63,483 nt of DNA from Sulfurisoma sp. (GCA_030691075.1 JAUYFI010000084.1:1-63483), one strand, 5' to 3'; shown: positions 12,393 through 22,001, counted from the first letter of the stretch. The notes: generated by a model not told the origin, from the letters alone. Translations and numbers: made by a program.

Positions 12393-13678
12393 CAATCGGC
12401 GGCGACGATCACCGTGACCAGGTTCTCCTGCTTGACGTGGCGCGCGAAGGCCGCCTTGACGTTGGCCGTCGTCACCGCGTTGATCTTCGCCGGAAAGTCG
12501 TCGAGGTAAGTCAGCGGCAGGCCGTAGAAACCGATGGCCGAGAGGTAGCCGAGGATCTTGGCGTTGCTGTCGATGCGTAGCGCCAAGCCGTCGACCAGGT
12601 TCTTCTTGGCGGCGGCGAGTTCCTTCGCTGTCGGACCCTCGACGAGGAATTTCGCCAGGACGTCCTCGACCACCTTGATCGCTTCACCCGCCTGCTCGCG
12701 CTTGGTTTGCAGCCCGATCTCGAACGGCCCCTCGAGCTTCCTCGGTGCGAAGTAGGAATAGACACTGTAGGCGTAGCCGCGCTTTTCGCGCACTTCCTGC
12801 ATCAGCCGCGAGACGAAGCCACCGCCGCCGAGCACGTAGTTGCCGAGCAGCAGCGCGTAGTAGTCGGGATCGGTGCGAGCGATGGCCGGCGCGCCGATGT
12901 GGATGTGCGACTGGCTCGCCGGGTGGGCGATCTTCACGGCGGCGCGAACGGGTTTGGCGATGGGCGGAATCACCACATCGGGCTTGCCCGCCGGCAGCGC
13001 TTCCGTCAGGCGCTGGGCGATGGCTTCGGCCTCGGCGCGGGAGACATCGCCGATGATGGACACCACCGCGCGCCGCGCCGCGTAGTTGTCGCGGTGGAAG
13101 GCGACAAGATCGTCACGGCCGATGCGCTCGACACTTTCAACCGTCGCGCTCGCGCCGTAAGCGTGATTCGGATAGATCGCGGCGGCAAAACGCTTGGCGG
13201 CGATGCTGTCGGGGCGGGTGTCGGCCTCGCGGATGCTGGCGATGGTGCGCGCCTTCTCGCGCGTCAGCACGCTCTCGGGAAAAGTCGGCGCTGACAGCAC
13301 GGCGCGCAGCAGTTCCAGCGCCGCGTCGCGCTCGGGTTTCGAGGACAGCGTGCGCAGCGACATGCCGGCGCGGTCCGCATCGGCGGAGCCGCTCATGCGC
13401 GCGCCGATATCCACGAGTTTTGCCGATATCCGCTCCTCGTCGAGATTGCCGGCGCCGGCATCGAGCAGCGCGCGCGTCAGGCCGGCGACGCCGGTCTTGT
13501 CGGCGGGACCGAAGACGGTGCCGGCGGCGAAGTCCACCGACAGGTCGAGGATGGGCAGCACGCGAGTTTCGACAAAATAGACGCGGGCGCCGGAGGGGGC
13601 AACCCAATGTTCGATCTTCGGTCCGGCGTGGGCGGCCGTGGCGAACAAGGCAAATACGGTGATCAGGATTTTTCTCAT
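12392..13678 (-). CDS. M16 peptidase-like protein, non-catalytic partner
   Basis: 428 aa with a signal peptide (ILITVFALFATAAHA). M16 fold throughout: PSGARVYFVETRVLPILDLSVDF, then where active members carry HxxEH this one reads LTRALLDAG, so the zinc site is lost. The C-terminal half keeps GGGGFVSRLMQEVREKRGYAYSVYSYF, the substrate-binding R/Y region. This is the B-type subunit that pairs with the active A-type enzyme encoded just upstream. A partial copy of the dispersed repeat encodes about residues 126-133 (SAPTFPES). Confidence 0.9.
13278..13303 (-). repeat. Dispersed repeat, copy 4 (in M16 partner gene), degenerate
   Basis: Reverse orientation: GGAAAAGTCGGCGCTG intact, then three changes in the distal part. 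Sense to the gene. Confidence 0.6.
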
Positions 13679-13688
13679 CAGTTGATCC

Positions 13689-15059
13689 TCAGTGCCGTGT
13701 CGCCACCGCCGACTTTTTCGGCTTGGCCTGATCCAGCGGCAGCGGCTCGAGAACGGCGACAGTCAGCGTGTCGTCGTTGAAATATTTCCGCGCCACGGCC
13801 TGCACCTCCTCGGCGGTCACGCCGCGAATTTTCTCCAGCAGCTTGTCGATGTCCCGCCATTTGTGGCCGGCGGCTTCGAGTCCGCCGATTTCCATGGCCT
13901 GGGCCATCATCGAGTCGCGCTTGTAGACCTGGCTGGCGATGGTCTGGGTCTTGACCCGCGCCAGTTCCTCGGGCGAGACGCCTTCGTCCTGCACGCGCTT
14001 GAGTTCGGCGCGCAGCGCGGCCTCCAGCTCGGCAACCGTTTTGCCTTCGGCCGGCTGGCCGTCGAACAGGAACAGGGCCTCGCCGCGCAAGGTGCCGTCG
14101 TAGCCGGCCCCGGCCGACTGGGCAATTTTCTGGCCGCGGACCAGGTTCTTCGAGAAACGCGCCGCGTCGTGGCCGTCGAGTACCGTGGCCAGCACTTCGA
14201 GGGCGTAGGGCTCGCGGTCGGTGTCGACGTCATTGAGCCTGGGCACCTTCCACGCCATGGTCAGGTAGGGCAGCCTGGCCGGCGCCTTGACGGTGACGCG
14301 CTTGATGCCGGCCTGCGCCGGCTCGTTCCGCGGCTTGCGTTCAGGCAGGGCATGCGACTTGATCCTGCCGTAGGTCTTGGCGGCGAGATCGAACACCGCC
14401 TGGTGATCGACGTCGCCGACCACCACGACATAAGCGTTGCCCGGCGTGTACCAGGCGCGGTACCAGTCGCGCGCATCCGTGTATGACATGTGCTCGAGAT
14501 CGTCCATCCAGCCGATGATGGGACGACGATACGGGTGCGCCTTGAAGGCGGCGGCGTAGAGCGCTTCGTGCACCAGCGACTGCGGGTTGTCCTCGGTGCG
14601 CATCCGCCGCTCTTCCATCACCACCTTGATCTCCTGCTCGAATTCCTTGGCGGTCAGCCGCAGGTTACTCATGCGGTCGGCCTCGAGCTCCATCATGCGC
14701 GGCAGCGCGCGGTTCGGCACGATCTGGAAATAGGCGGTGTAGTCGAGGCTGGTGAAGGCGTTGTCGCGGCCGCCGGCCTCGGCGACGATCTTGTTGAACT
14801 CGCCGGACACGTGCTTCTTCGTGCCCTTGAACATCATGTGTTCGAGTACGTGGGCGACGCCCGAGGTGCCATCCTTTTCGTCCATCGCGCCGGCGCGGTA
14901 CCAGACCATGTGCACGGCGGATGGCGCACGGCGGTCTTCCTTGACGATCACGCGCAGGCCGTTGGCCAGCCTGGTTTCGAAGGGATTGGCAAAAGTCGGC
15001 GCTGGCGACACGGCGACGATTGCCGCAATTAGGGCAAGCGCGGAGATGGGCTGAGTCAT
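13689..15059 (-). CDS. M16 zinc metallopeptidase (pitrilysin family), active subunit
   Basis: 456 aa, exported (MTQPISALALIAAIVAVS, cleavage near AFAN-like TFAN). The active site HVLEHMMFKG (HxxEH, residues about 70-74) and the distal Glu in EEFEQEIKVVMEERRMR are present, so this is the catalytic member of the pair. It acts in the periplasm or at the membrane as a zinc endopeptidase; substrate unknown. Two copies of the dispersed repeat shape its ends: one encodes the signal-peptide cleavage region (SPAPTFANP), the other the C-terminus (KPKKSAVATRH). The promoter lies in 15060-15147, shared with divergent ftsY. Confidence 0.92.
   Translation of the reverse strand: MTQPISALALIAAIVAVSPAPTFANPFETRLANGLRVIVKEDRRAPSAVHMVWYRAGAMDEKDGTSGVAHVLEHMMFKGTKKHVSGEFNKIVAEAGGRDNAFTSLDYTAYFQIVPNRALPRMMELEADRMSNLRLTAKEFEQEIKVVMEERRMRTEDNPQSLVHEALYAAAFKAHPYRRPIIGWMDDLEHMSYTDARDWYRAWYTPGNAYVVVVGDVDHQAVFDLAAKTYGRIKSHALPERKPRNEPAQAGIKRVTVKAPARLPYLTMAWKVPRLNDVDTDREPYALEVLATVLDGHDAARFSKNLVRGQKIAQSAGAGYDGTLRGEALFLFDGQPAEGKTVAELEAALRAELKRVQDEGVSPEELARVKTQTIASQVYKRDSMMAQAMEIGGLEAAGHKWRDIDKLLEKIRGVTAEEVQAVARKYFNDDTLTVAVLEPLPLDQAKPKKSAVATRH
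13694..13719 (+). repeat. Dispersed repeat, copy 5 (3' end of M16 peptidase)
   Basis: GCCGTGT then CGCCACCGCCGAC then TTTTTC; one core mismatch. Antisense, residues about 447-455 of 456. Confidence 0.78.
14989..15014 (-). repeat. Dispersed repeat, copy 6 (signal peptide of M16 peptidase)
   Basis: Reverse orientation: GCAAAAGTCGGCGCTGGCG then ACACGGC; the core matches the consensus exactly. Sense to the gene. Confidence 0.85.
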
Positions 15060-15147
15060 GGCGATATAAGGGCTTCTGTTAAAATGGTTTTTGGCAATTT
15101 TTCGCGTCGCGCATCATAACGCGGCCCACGTCTGACACACACTCCCC

Positions 15148-16125
15148 ATGTTTGGTTTCCTGAAGAATAAGGAAGAGCCGGCGGTCGCGCCGGAGGAAAA
15201 GAAACCGTCCTGGGCCGAACGCCTCAAGGCCGGTCTGGCCAAGACCCGCTCCACCCTCAACGCGCCGCTGGGCGAACTGTTCTCCCGCGCCCGCATCGAC
15301 GACGACCTGCTCGAGGAGCTCGAAACCACGCTGTTGATGGCCGACTGCGGCGTCGAGGCAACGCAATGGCTGCTTGATGAACTCAAGGCCCGGGTCAAGC
15401 GCGAGAAGATCGAATCGCCCGCCCAGCTACGGCAGGCGCTGACCGAACTGCTCGAGCAGCTGCTCGCCCCGCTGGAAAAGCCCATCGACTTCGCCTGCCA
15501 CCGACCCTTCATCATCATGGTCGCCGGCATCAACGGCTCGGGCAAGACCACCTCGATCGGCAAGCTCGCCCGCCACTTCCAGGAGGAAGGCAAGAGCGTG
15601 CTGCTCGCCGCCGGCGATACCTTCCGCGCCGCGGCGCGCGAGCAGCTGATGGCTTGGGGCGAGCGCAACAACGTGACGGTGATCGCCCAGGAATCCGGCG
15701 ACCCGGCAGCCGTCGTGTTCGACGCCATCAACGCCGCCCGCGCCCGCAACATCGACATCGTGCTGGCCGACACCGCCGGCCGTCTGCCGACCCAACCGCA
15801 CCTGATGGAAGAAATCGCCAAGGTGCGGCGCGTGGTGCAGAAGGCCGACCCCAGCGGCCCGCACGAGGTGCTGCTGGTGCTCGACGCCAACATCGGCCAG
15901 AACGCCATCCAGCAGGTACGCGCCTTCGACAAGGCCATCGGCGTGACGGGGCTGATCGTCACCAAGCTCGACGGCACCGCCAAGGGCGGCGTGCTCGCCG
16001 CCATCGCGCGGCAGTGCCCCAAGCCCGTGCGTTACATCGGCGTCGGCGAAGGCATCGACGACCTGCAGCCCTTCCACGTCGGCGAATTCGTCGACGCGTT
16101 GTTCGAGACCCCGGCCAGGCCGTGA
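15148..16125 (+). CDS. ftsY: Signal recognition particle receptor FtsY
   Basis: 325 aa. A short charged N-terminal A region, the N domain with FSRARIDDDLLEELETTLLMADCGVEATQWLLD, then the SRP GTPase: G1 GINGSGKTTSIGKLA (about residue 127), DTFRAAAREQL, DTAGRLPTQPHLMEE, TKLDGTAKGG and a GVGEGIDDLQPF end. It docks ribosome-SRP complexes at the membrane. It is the first gene of ftsYEX; GTGA overlap with ftsE. Confidence 0.97.
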   Translation: MFGFLKNKEEPAVAPEEKKPSWAERLKAGLAKTRSTLNAPLGELFSRARIDDDLLEELETTLLMADCGVEATQWLLDELKARVKREKIESPAQLRQALTELLEQLLAPLEKPIDFACHRPFIIMVAGINGSGKTTSIGKLARHFQEEGKSVLLAAGDTFRAAAREQLMAWGERNNVTVIAQESGDPAAVVFDAINAARARNIDIVLADTAGRLPTQPHLMEEIAKVRRVVQKADPSGPHEVLLVLDANIGQNAIQQVRAFDKAIGVTGLIVTKLDGTAKGGVLAAIARQCPKPVRYIGVGEGIDDLQPFHVGEFVDALFETPARP

Positions 16126-16790
16126 TCCGCTTCGACCGCGTTTCCAAGCGCTATCCGCCTGGCATCGACGCGCTGGCCGATATCAGCTTCGAGGCCGCCA
16201 CCGGCGAGCTGCTGGCCATCGGCGGCCATTCGGGGGCCGGCAAGAGCACGTTGCTCAAGCTCATCGCCGCCATCGAGCGGCCCACCGGCGGCGCCGTGCT
16301 GGTCAATGGGCAGAACATCGGCTCGCTGGCGCGCGGCGCGATTCCCTGGCTGCGCCGCAATATCGGGCTGGTATTCCAGGACCAGAAGCTGCTGTTCGAC
16401 CGCAGCATCTTCGACAACGTGATGCTGCCGCTGGCTATCGCGGGCTTTCCACCGAAGGAGGCGGCGCGGCGCGTGCGCGCGGCGCTCGACAAGGTCGGCC
16501 TGCTCCCCCGCGAGAAGGCCATGCCCATCGCGCTTTCCGGCGGTGAGCAACAGCGCCTCGCCATCGCCCGCGCCGTGGTCGGCCGGCCGGGTCTGCTGCT
16601 CGCCGACGAACCCACGGCCCATCTCGATGCCGACACCGCGCGCGATGTCGCGGCCATCTTCCGCGAGTTTCACCAAGTGGGAGTAACGGTCATCGTCGCC
16701 ACCTACGATGACCGGCTGTTTCCCGACGCACGCAAGATCCGGCTCGATCACGGAAGGATTGTTGCAACGGGTGCGGAGGCGGCGGCATGA
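16122..16790 (+). CDS. ftsE: Cell-division ABC ATPase FtsE
   Basis: 222 aa from GTG 16122, overlapping the ftsY stop (GTGA). Walker [14 protein letters not shown]-loop VFQDQKLL, signature [16 protein letters not shown], Walker [13 protein letters not shown]. With FtsX it controls peptidoglycan hydrolases at the septum. The start is fixed by the [11 protein letters not shown] block. Confidence 0.95.
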   Translation: MIRFDRVSKRYPPGIDALADISFEAATGELLAIGGHSGAGKSTLLKLIAAIERPTGGAVLVNGQNIGSLARGAIPWLRRNIGLVFQDQKLLFDRSIFDNVMLPLAIAGFPPKEAARRVRAALDKVGLLPREKAMPIALSGGEQQRLAIARAVVGRPGLLLADEPTAHLDADTARDVAAIFREFHQVGVTVIVATYDDRLFPDARKIRLDHGRIVATGAEAAA

Positions 16791-17692
16791 TCGCTTGGCT
16801 CCGACAGCATCGCGATGCCGTCGCGCTCGCGCTCAGGCGCCTGACCGGCGCGCCGCTCAATACCTTGCTCTCGCTGCTTGCCATAGGGGTCGCGCTGGCG
16901 CTGCCGGCCGGCGGGCAGATGCTGTTCGCCAACGCCCAGTCGGCGCTGCGCGGCCTGGCGGCGACGCCGCAGATCTCGCTGTTCATGGCAGTCGATGCCG
17001 AGCGCAAGTCGGCGCTGGACGTGGAAGCGCGGCTGCGCCGCATGGACGGCGTCGCCAATGCGAAGCTGGTGACACGCGAGGAGACTTTGACGCGCATGAA
17101 GGCCGGGCAAGGCGTGGGCGAAGTGCTCGACGCCCTGCCGAAGAACCCCTTCCCAGATGCATTCGTCATCACCCCGCGCGACGAGCGGCCCGAGGCGATG
17201 GAGCGGCTCGCGGCCGAGCTGCGCAAGTTGCCGCGGGTCGAACACGTGCAGCTCGACTCGGCCTGGGTGCAGCGCCTCGACGCCCTGCTGCGGCTCGGCC
17301 GCACCGCCGTGGTGCTGCTGGCGCTGCTGCTCGGCGTCGGGCTGGTGGCGATCACCTTCAACAGCATCCGCCTGCAGGTGCTGACCAGCCGCGCCGAGAT
17401 CGAGGTCAGCCGCCTGCTCGGCGCGACCGATGCCTTCATCCGCCGGCCGTTTTACTGGTTCGGCACGCTGCAGGGCCTGCTGGGCGGAGCGACCGCCTGG
17501 CTAATCGTGCTCGGGGCCACGGCCTGGCTGCGCGGCCCGATCGGTGAACTGGCCAGCCTCTACCGCCTCGACTTCGCGCTCGCGCCGCTCGCGGCGGGCG
17601 ACGCCGTGATGCTGCTGGCGCTCTCCGCCGCGCTGGGCTGGGCCGGCGCGGCGCTGTCGCTGCGCGGGACGCTCGCCGGCGATAGCGCCTGA
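16787..17692 (+). CDS. ftsX: Cell-division membrane protein FtsX
   Basis: 301 aa with four membrane helices: one near residues 25-43, a periplasmic loop (TPQISLFMAVDAERKSALDVEARL...), then a cluster at about 165-285 including VVLLALLLGVGLVAITFNSIRLQVL and VMLLALSAALGWAGAAL. Partner of FtsE; ATGA overlap. Within it AAGTCGGCGCTGG (17006-17018) resembles half the dispersed repeat, probably by chance. Confidence 0.95.
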   Translation: MIAWLRQHRDAVALALRRLTGAPLNTLLSLLAIGVALALPAGGQMLFANAQSALRGLAATPQISLFMAVDAERKSALDVEARLRRMDGVANAKLVTREETLTRMKAGQGVGEVLDALPKNPFPDAFVITPRDERPEAMERLAAELRKLPRVEHVQLDSAWVQRLDALLRLGRTAVVLLALLLGVGLVAITFNSIRLQVLTSRAEIEVSRLLGATDAFIRRPFYWFGTLQGLLGGATAWLIVLGATAWLRGPIGELASLYRLDFALAPLAAGDAVMLLALSAALGWAGAALSLRGTLAGDSA

Positions 17693-17750
17693 CCGCCCGA
17701 CCCTGACCTCGATGGGTATCGGCCGCGGCGCCTTCCCTCGATTCCCTCGA

Positions 17751-17766
17751 TGTCGGGTTTGCGACA
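17751..17766. promoter_or_regulatory. NifA-binding upstream activator site of nifV
   Basis: TGTCGGGTTTGCGACA, a perfect TGT-N10-ACA with extended symmetry TGTCG/CGACA. Its centre is about 85 bp upstream of the predicted start of transcription. An identical 16-mer lies at 47418. Confidence 0.85.
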
Positions 17767-17817
17767 ATGCCTGCCAATGGGGATACGCAACCAACTGATT
17801 TAATTAAATAACACATC

Positions 17818-17833
17818 AGGCACCGGATTTGCT
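17818..17833 (+). promoter_or_regulatory. Sigma54 promoter of nifV (-24/-12)
   Basis: GGCACCGGATTTGCT with GG at 17819-17820 and GC at 17831-17832, exactly 10 bp between. The predicted +1 is near 17844, only a base or so before the nifV ATG, implying a leaderless or very short leader. Confidence 0.75.
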
Positions 17834-17844
17834 AGTGACTCGGC

Positions 17845-18996
17845 ATGGAAAACATGTCCACAGATCCTGGCCCGGTCACAATCAATGACACAACGCTGCG
17901 CGACGGCGAGCAGTCGGCCGGGGTGGCGTTTAGCCTCGACGAAAAACTTGCGATCGCACGCGAACTCGATGCACTGGGCGTGCCGGAAATGGAGGTCGGT
18001 ATTCCGGCGATGGGCGAGGTCGAACGCGACAGCATCCGCGCGGTGGCCGCGCTGGGGCTATCGGCGCGGTTGATGGTGTGGAGCCGGCTGAGCCAGTCCG
18101 ACATCGCGGCCTGCGCCGGCCTCGGCGCCCAGATGATCGACATTTCGGTGCCGGCCTCGGACCAGCACCTGCACCATAAATTGCGGCGCGACCGCGCCTG
18201 GCTGCTGCGGGAGATTCCCGTCCATGTCGCACAGGCGCGCGATGCCGGCTTCGAGGTCTGCATCGGCGGCGAGGACGCCTCGCGCGGCGATCCCGACTTC
18301 CTGCGGCGCATCGTCGAAACGGCACAGCGGGCCGGTGCCCGGCGCTTCCGCTTCGCGGACACCCTGGGCGTACTCGAACCCTTCGGCGTCTTCGAGCGCA
18401 TCGGCGCCCTGCGCGCATGCTGCGACCTCGAAATCGAAATGCATGCCCACGACGACCTCGGTCTGGCCACGGCCAACACGCTGGCGGCGGCGCGGGCCGG
18501 CGCGACCCACCTCAACACCACGGTCAACGGCCTCGGCGAGCGCGCCGGAAATGCGCCGCTCGAAGAGGTGGTGCTGGCGCTGCGGCGCTGCCACGGCATC
18601 GACACGGGCATCGATCTGCGCAACTTCCTCTCGCTGTCGCATCGCGTCGCCGCCGCCTCGGGGCGACCCGTGCCGTGGCAGAAGAGCGTGGTCGGCGCCG
18701 GCGCCTTCACCCACGAAGCCGGCATCCATGTCGATGGTCTGCTGAAGAACCCCGCCAACTACCAGGGCTTCGATCCGGCGCTGGTGGGGCGCAGCCATCG
18801 CCTCGTGCTCGGCAAGCATTCGGGCCACCGCGCCGTGCGGGCGATCATGGCGATGCTGGGCATCGACATGGACGATGCCACGGCGCGGCGCATGCTCGGC
18901 GATATCCGCGCCTTCGTCGTCCGCGAGAAGCGACCGCCGACGGACGACGAGTTGCGGACCTGCTGGCGTGCCGTGCGGGAGGCCGATCATGGCTGA
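17845..18996 (+). CDS. nifV: Homocitrate synthase
   Basis: Condenses acetyl-CoA and 2-oxoglutarate to homocitrate, the organic ligand of FeMo-co. 383 aa; HMGL-like TIM barrel with [55 protein letters not shown] and HKAGIHVDG-like [13 protein letters not shown]. The start is ATG 17845 or 17854; the conserved barrel begins at about residue 11. First gene of a tight operon nifV-cysE-TPR-nifW-nifZ-nifM with overlaps, driven by the NifA site and sigma54 box just upstream. Confidence 0.95.
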   Translation: MENMSTDPGPVTINDTTLRDGEQSAGVAFSLDEKLAIARELDALGVPEMEVGIPAMGEVERDSIRAVAALGLSARLMVWSRLSQSDIAACAGLGAQMIDISVPASDQHLHHKLRRDRAWLLREIPVHVAQARDAGFEVCIGGEDASRGDPDFLRRIVETAQRAGARRFRFADTLGVLEPFGVFERIGALRACCDLEIEMHAHDDLGLATANTLAAARAGATHLNTTVNGLGERAGNAPLEEVVLALRRCHGIDTGIDLRNFLSLSHRVAAASGRPVPWQKSVVGAGAFTHEAGIHVDGLLKNPANYQGFDPALVGRSHRLVLGKHSGHRAVRAIMAMLGIDMDDATARRMLGDIRAFVVREKRPPTDDELRTCWRAVREADHG

Positions 18997-19789
18997 AGCC
19001 GCAGCCCTGGTCGCGCACTCCGCCGGCGCCAGCGACACGTCGCAGCCCGGCATTTTTGCCATGGTGCGCGAGGACATGCGCTGCATCTTCCGCCGCGATC
19101 CGGCCGCGCGCTCGCTGTGGGAGGTGCTGACCACCTACCCGGGCCTGCACGCGGTGATGCTGCACCGCTGCGCCCACGCGTTGTGGCGCGCGGAATGGCG
19201 CTATCCGGCGCGACTTCTGGCCTACGTCGCGCGGGCGCTGACCAATGTCGACATCCATCCGGGCGCGCGCATCGGTCGCCGCTTTTTCATCGACCACGGC
19301 GCCGGCGTCGTCATCGGCGAGACCGCCGAGATCGGCGACGATTGCACCCTCTACCACGGCGTTACTCTCGGAGGCACCACCTGGAACCGGGGCAAGCGCC
19401 ACCCGACGCTCGGCGACGGCGTGGTGGTCGGCGCCGGCGCCAAGATCCTCGGCGCCATCACCGTCGGCACGGCCGCCCGCGTCGGCGCCAACTCGGTCGT
19501 GGTCAAGGATGTGCCATCGGGGCGGACGGTGGTCGGCATTCCCGGCCGGCTGGTCGGCGAACGGGCCGCGCCGGCACGGACACTCGACCCGCTCGCCGAA
19601 CTCGATCTCGATCACCACTTGATTCCCGATCCGGTCGGCAAGGCCATCGGCTGCCTGCTCGACCGCATCGAGGCGCTGGAAGCTGACTTGCGGAAGCTGC
19701 GCGGCGAACCGCCGCCGGCCGCCGCTGCCGGGCAGTGCAACACCTGCGCCGCCGGCGACCTTTGCTGCGAGGAGCATCGCCATGATTGA
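18989..19789 (+). CDS. cysE: Serine O-acetyltransferase, nif-linked
   Basis: 266 aa; makes O-acetylserine for cysteine synthesis, needed for Fe-S cluster sulfur during nitrogenase assembly. The left-handed beta-helix hexapeptide repeats are clear: [54 protein letters not shown], and [17 protein letters not shown]. The C-terminal tail is longer than usual and ends in a Cys-rich stretch ([14 protein letters not shown]), possibly a metal or cluster site. It overlaps nifV by 8 bp and the next gene by 8 bp. Confidence 0.93.
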   Translation: MAEAAALVAHSAGASDTSQPGIFAMVREDMRCIFRRDPAARSLWEVLTTYPGLHAVMLHRCAHALWRAEWRYPARLLAYVARALTNVDIHPGARIGRRFFIDHGAGVVIGETAEIGDDCTLYHGVTLGGTTWNRGKRHPTLGDGVVVGAGAKILGAITVGTAARVGANSVVVKDVPSGRTVVGIPGRLVGERAAPARTLDPLAELDLDHHLIPDPVGKAIGCLLDRIEALEADLRKLRGEPPPAAAAGQCNTCAAGDLCCEEHRHD

Positions 19790-20309
19790 CGCCGCGCCGG
19801 ACCTGCTGGCCTTCGAGGATACCCAACTCTACTTCGACGAGCCGCCACTGCCGGGCACGGAAGAGCTGCTCGCCGACGCGGCCGCCTTGTATGGCGAGCC
19901 CGAAGCGGAGCATGTGCTGCTGCGCGCCTATTTCCTGGCGCCGCGTCAGCTCGGGGTGCTGGTCGCCCTCTACCGTTATTACTACTATCAGCACCGGCTC
20001 GACGATGCGCTGCTCGTCGCCGAACGGGCGATGGATGCCGCCGGCGAGCGGCTTGCCCTGGTCAGCGACTGGCGCGGCCTGCGGGCCTCCGGCATCGGCG
20101 ATGCGGCGTTGCATTCGATCGGCCTGCTGCGCTTCTACCTGCTGTCGCTCAAGGCTTCCGCAGTGGTTCTGCTGCGCATGGGCCGGCTGGAGGAAGGGTG
20201 CGCCCGCCTGGCCAAGATCGCCGAACTCGATCCGCAGGATCGCCTCGGCGCGGCCGCCCTGCTCGACATTCCCGGCGTGCGTGCCGGAATCCTTGAAATC
20301 GTTGCCTGA
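19782..20309 (+). CDS. nif-operon TPR-like protein of unknown function
   Basis: 175 aa, all helical in appearance, with TPR-like pairs: [56 protein letters not shown] and [27 protein letters not shown]. No catalytic motif is seen. It sits between cysE and nifW with translational coupling to cysE, so it is expressed with cofactor-assembly factors and may be an assembly chaperone or scaffold; that is inference. I do not recognise a named family. Confidence 0.75.
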   Translation: MIDAAPDLLAFEDTQLYFDEPPLPGTEELLADAAALYGEPEAEHVLLRAYFLAPRQLGVLVALYRYYYYQHRLDDALLVAERAMDAAGERLALVSDWRGLRASGIGDAALHSIGLLRFYLLSLKASAVVLLRMGRLEEGCARLAKIAELDPQDRLGAAALLDIPGVRAGILEIVA

Positions 20310-20319
20310 AAGGACAGCC

Positions 20320-20652
20320 ATGAACATCGCCGCGACGGAACTGCAGGACGACCTGGACGAACTCGAATCGGCCGAGGATTTTCTCGGCTATTTCGGCATC
20401 GACTTCGAACCCAGCGTCGTCCATGTCAATCGCCTGCACATCCTGCAGCGCTACCACGACTACCTGGAAGGCCACCGCCAGCGTCATCGAGCCGAACCCG
20501 ATCACGAGGAATATCGCAGCCTGCTCACCCGCGCCTACGCCGACTTCGTGCATTCCGACGCGCGCACCGAGAAAGTGCTGCGCGTCCATCAGAAGGCCGG
20601 CGGTATCGCCAAGGTGGCGGTGTCCTCGATCGGCCGCATCAGCCGCGGATGA
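20320..20652 (+). CDS. nifW: Nitrogenase-stabilising/protective protein NifW
   Basis: 110 aa with the NifW pattern ESAEDFLGYFGIDFEPSVVHVNRLHILQRYHDYL, then LLTRAYADFVHSDARTEKVLRVH. NifW is linked to MoFe-protein maturation or protection from oxygen. The ATG at 20320 is preceded by AAAGGACA; 10 bp after the TPR-like gene and 7 bp before nifZ. Confidence 0.93.
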   Translation: MNIAATELQDDLDELESAEDFLGYFGIDFEPSVVHVNRLHILQRYHDYLEGHRQRHRAEPDHEEYRSLLTRAYADFVHSDARTEKVLRVHQKAGGIAKVAVSSIGRISRG

Positions 20653-20659
20653 GCCTCTG

Positions 20660-21127
20660 ATGCTGCCTTCGTGGGAATACGGCGACGCCGTGCGCGTGAC
20701 GCGCAACGTGCGCAACGACGGCACGTTTCCCGGCATCGCCACCGGCGACCTGCTGGTGCGGCGCGGCAGCGTCGGCCATGTCGTGGGCGTCGGCACCTTT
20801 CTCGTCGATCAGATCATCTACTCGGTGCGCTTCCTCGACGTCGACCGCATCGTCGGTTGCCGTGACGAAGAGCTGATCGGCGCCGACGAGGCGTGGGTGC
20901 CGAGCCGCTTCGAGGCCCGCGAGCGCGTCGCCGCCGGCAAGGCGCTCGTGTCAGACGGTGAAGTGCTGGTGCCGACGGGCGCGGCGGGCGAGGTGCTCAA
21001 GGTGCTGCGCGACGACGGTGTGATCACCTATCACGTGCATTTCGAATGCCGCCCGGGACGGCTGTTCGCCGTGCCCGAATCGGCCCTGCAAGCCGCGGGA
21101 ACGATCCATGAGACAGACCCAGCCTGA
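20660..21127 (+). CDS. nifZ: NifZ, MoFe-protein P-cluster maturation factor
   Basis: 155 aa. The N-terminal NifZ domain reads WEYGDAVRVTRNVRNDGTFPGIATGDLLVRRGSVGHVVGVGTFL...YSVRFLDVDRIVGCRDEELI; a second, diverged copy of the same SH3-like unit follows (GAAGEVLKVLRDDGVITYHVHFECRPGRLFAVPESAL). NifZ acts on formation of the second P-cluster. It overlaps nifM by 20 bp. Confidence 0.92.
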   Translation: MLPSWEYGDAVRVTRNVRNDGTFPGIATGDLLVRRGSVGHVVGVGTFLVDQIIYSVRFLDVDRIVGCRDEELIGADEAWVPSRFEARERVAAGKALVSDGEVLVPTGAAGEVLKVLRDDGVITYHVHFECRPGRLFAVPESALQAAGTIHETDPA

Positions 21128-21956
21128 TCCCAGCCCCTACCTGACGCTCAAACTCGCCGGCGAGCTCTACGGCAAGTCGCCGGAAACGCTGGAGCCGGCG
21201 GAACGCGGCCGCGTGGCGGCGGTTGCGCGGCGACAGACGGAAATCGAGCAGCGCATTCTCGCCACGGTCGAGGCGTCGAGCGTGGTGCTGCCCGAGTCCT
21301 CCATCAAGCACTCCCTCGCCGAGATCCGCGGCCGCTATGCCGGCGACGACGAATACCACGCGGACCTGGCCCGGGCCGGGCTGTCGCACGATACATTGCG
21401 TGCCGCCATCGAACGCGATCTCACGGTCGAGGCTGTACTGGAACAGGTCGCCGGGCGCGCGACGCCGGTCAGCGCGACCGACGTCGAGATCTTCTACCTG
21501 CAGCATGCAGCCAAGTTCCACAAGCCGGAAACCCGGACCTTGCGCCACATCCTCTTGACCATCAACGACGCGCTGCCCGGCAACGAGCGGGCTGCGGCGC
21601 AGGCCAGAATCACCGCGATCCACGCCCGGCTGCTGAAGGCTCCGGAGCGCTTCGCCGAACAGGCGCTGAAACATTCGGAATGCCCGACCGCCATGAACGG
21701 CGGCCTGCTGGGGCAGATGCCGCGCGGCAAGCTGTTTCCGGAGATCGATGCGGTGACCTTCGCGCTCCCCGTGGGCGGCATGTCCGCCATCGTTGAATCG
21801 CCGATGGGCTTCCATGTCGTGTTGTGCGAAAGCATCGAGCCCGAACGGTATGTTTCCCTGGCCGAAGCCAGCGAGCGCATCCGGGCGCGACTCGACGATG
21901 GACGCCGCATGGCCTTGCAGAAGGCCTGGGTGGCGGGACTGTTCGTCGGCGCCTGA
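21108..21956 (+). CDS. nifM: NifM, parvulin-type peptidyl-prolyl isomerase for NifH
   Basis: 282 aa. An N-terminal helical region (YLTLKLAGELYGKSPETLEPAERGRVAAVARRQTEIEQRIL) and a C-terminal rotamase domain with ETRTLRHILLTIND, HSECPTAMNGGLLGQMPRGKLFPEID and MGFHVVLCESIEPERYVSLAEA. NifM is needed for active Fe protein. Last gene of the nifV operon; the dispersed repeat follows 7 bp after the stop. Confidence 0.93.
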   Translation: MRQTQPDPSPYLTLKLAGELYGKSPETLEPAERGRVAAVARRQTEIEQRILATVEASSVVLPESSIKHSLAEIRGRYAGDDEYHADLARAGLSHDTLRAAIERDLTVEAVLEQVAGRATPVSATDVEIFYLQHAAKFHKPETRTLRHILLTINDALPGNERAAAQARITAIHARLLKAPERFAEQALKHSECPTAMNGGLLGQMPRGKLFPEIDAVTFALPVGGMSAIVESPMGFHVVLCESIEPERYVSLAEASERIRARLDDGRRMALQKAWVAGLFVGA

Positions 21957-21962
21957 GCGGGC

Positions 21963-21988
21963 GCCGTACCGCCAGCGCCGACTTTTCG
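21963..21988 (+). repeat. Dispersed repeat, copy 7 (between nifM and rnfH)
   Basis: GCCGTAC then CGCCAGCGCCGAC then TTTTCG, in the 45-bp convergent gap. Its T-run could aid termination of nifM, but there is no stem before it. Confidence 0.88.
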
Positions 21989-22001
21989 CTACAGGCGCAG
22001 G

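Noticed and set aside
17006-17018. AAGTCGGCGCTGG in ftsX as a 16th repeat copy
   Set aside because: Only 13 bp match and the distal part differs; G+C-rich coding sequence can give this by chance.
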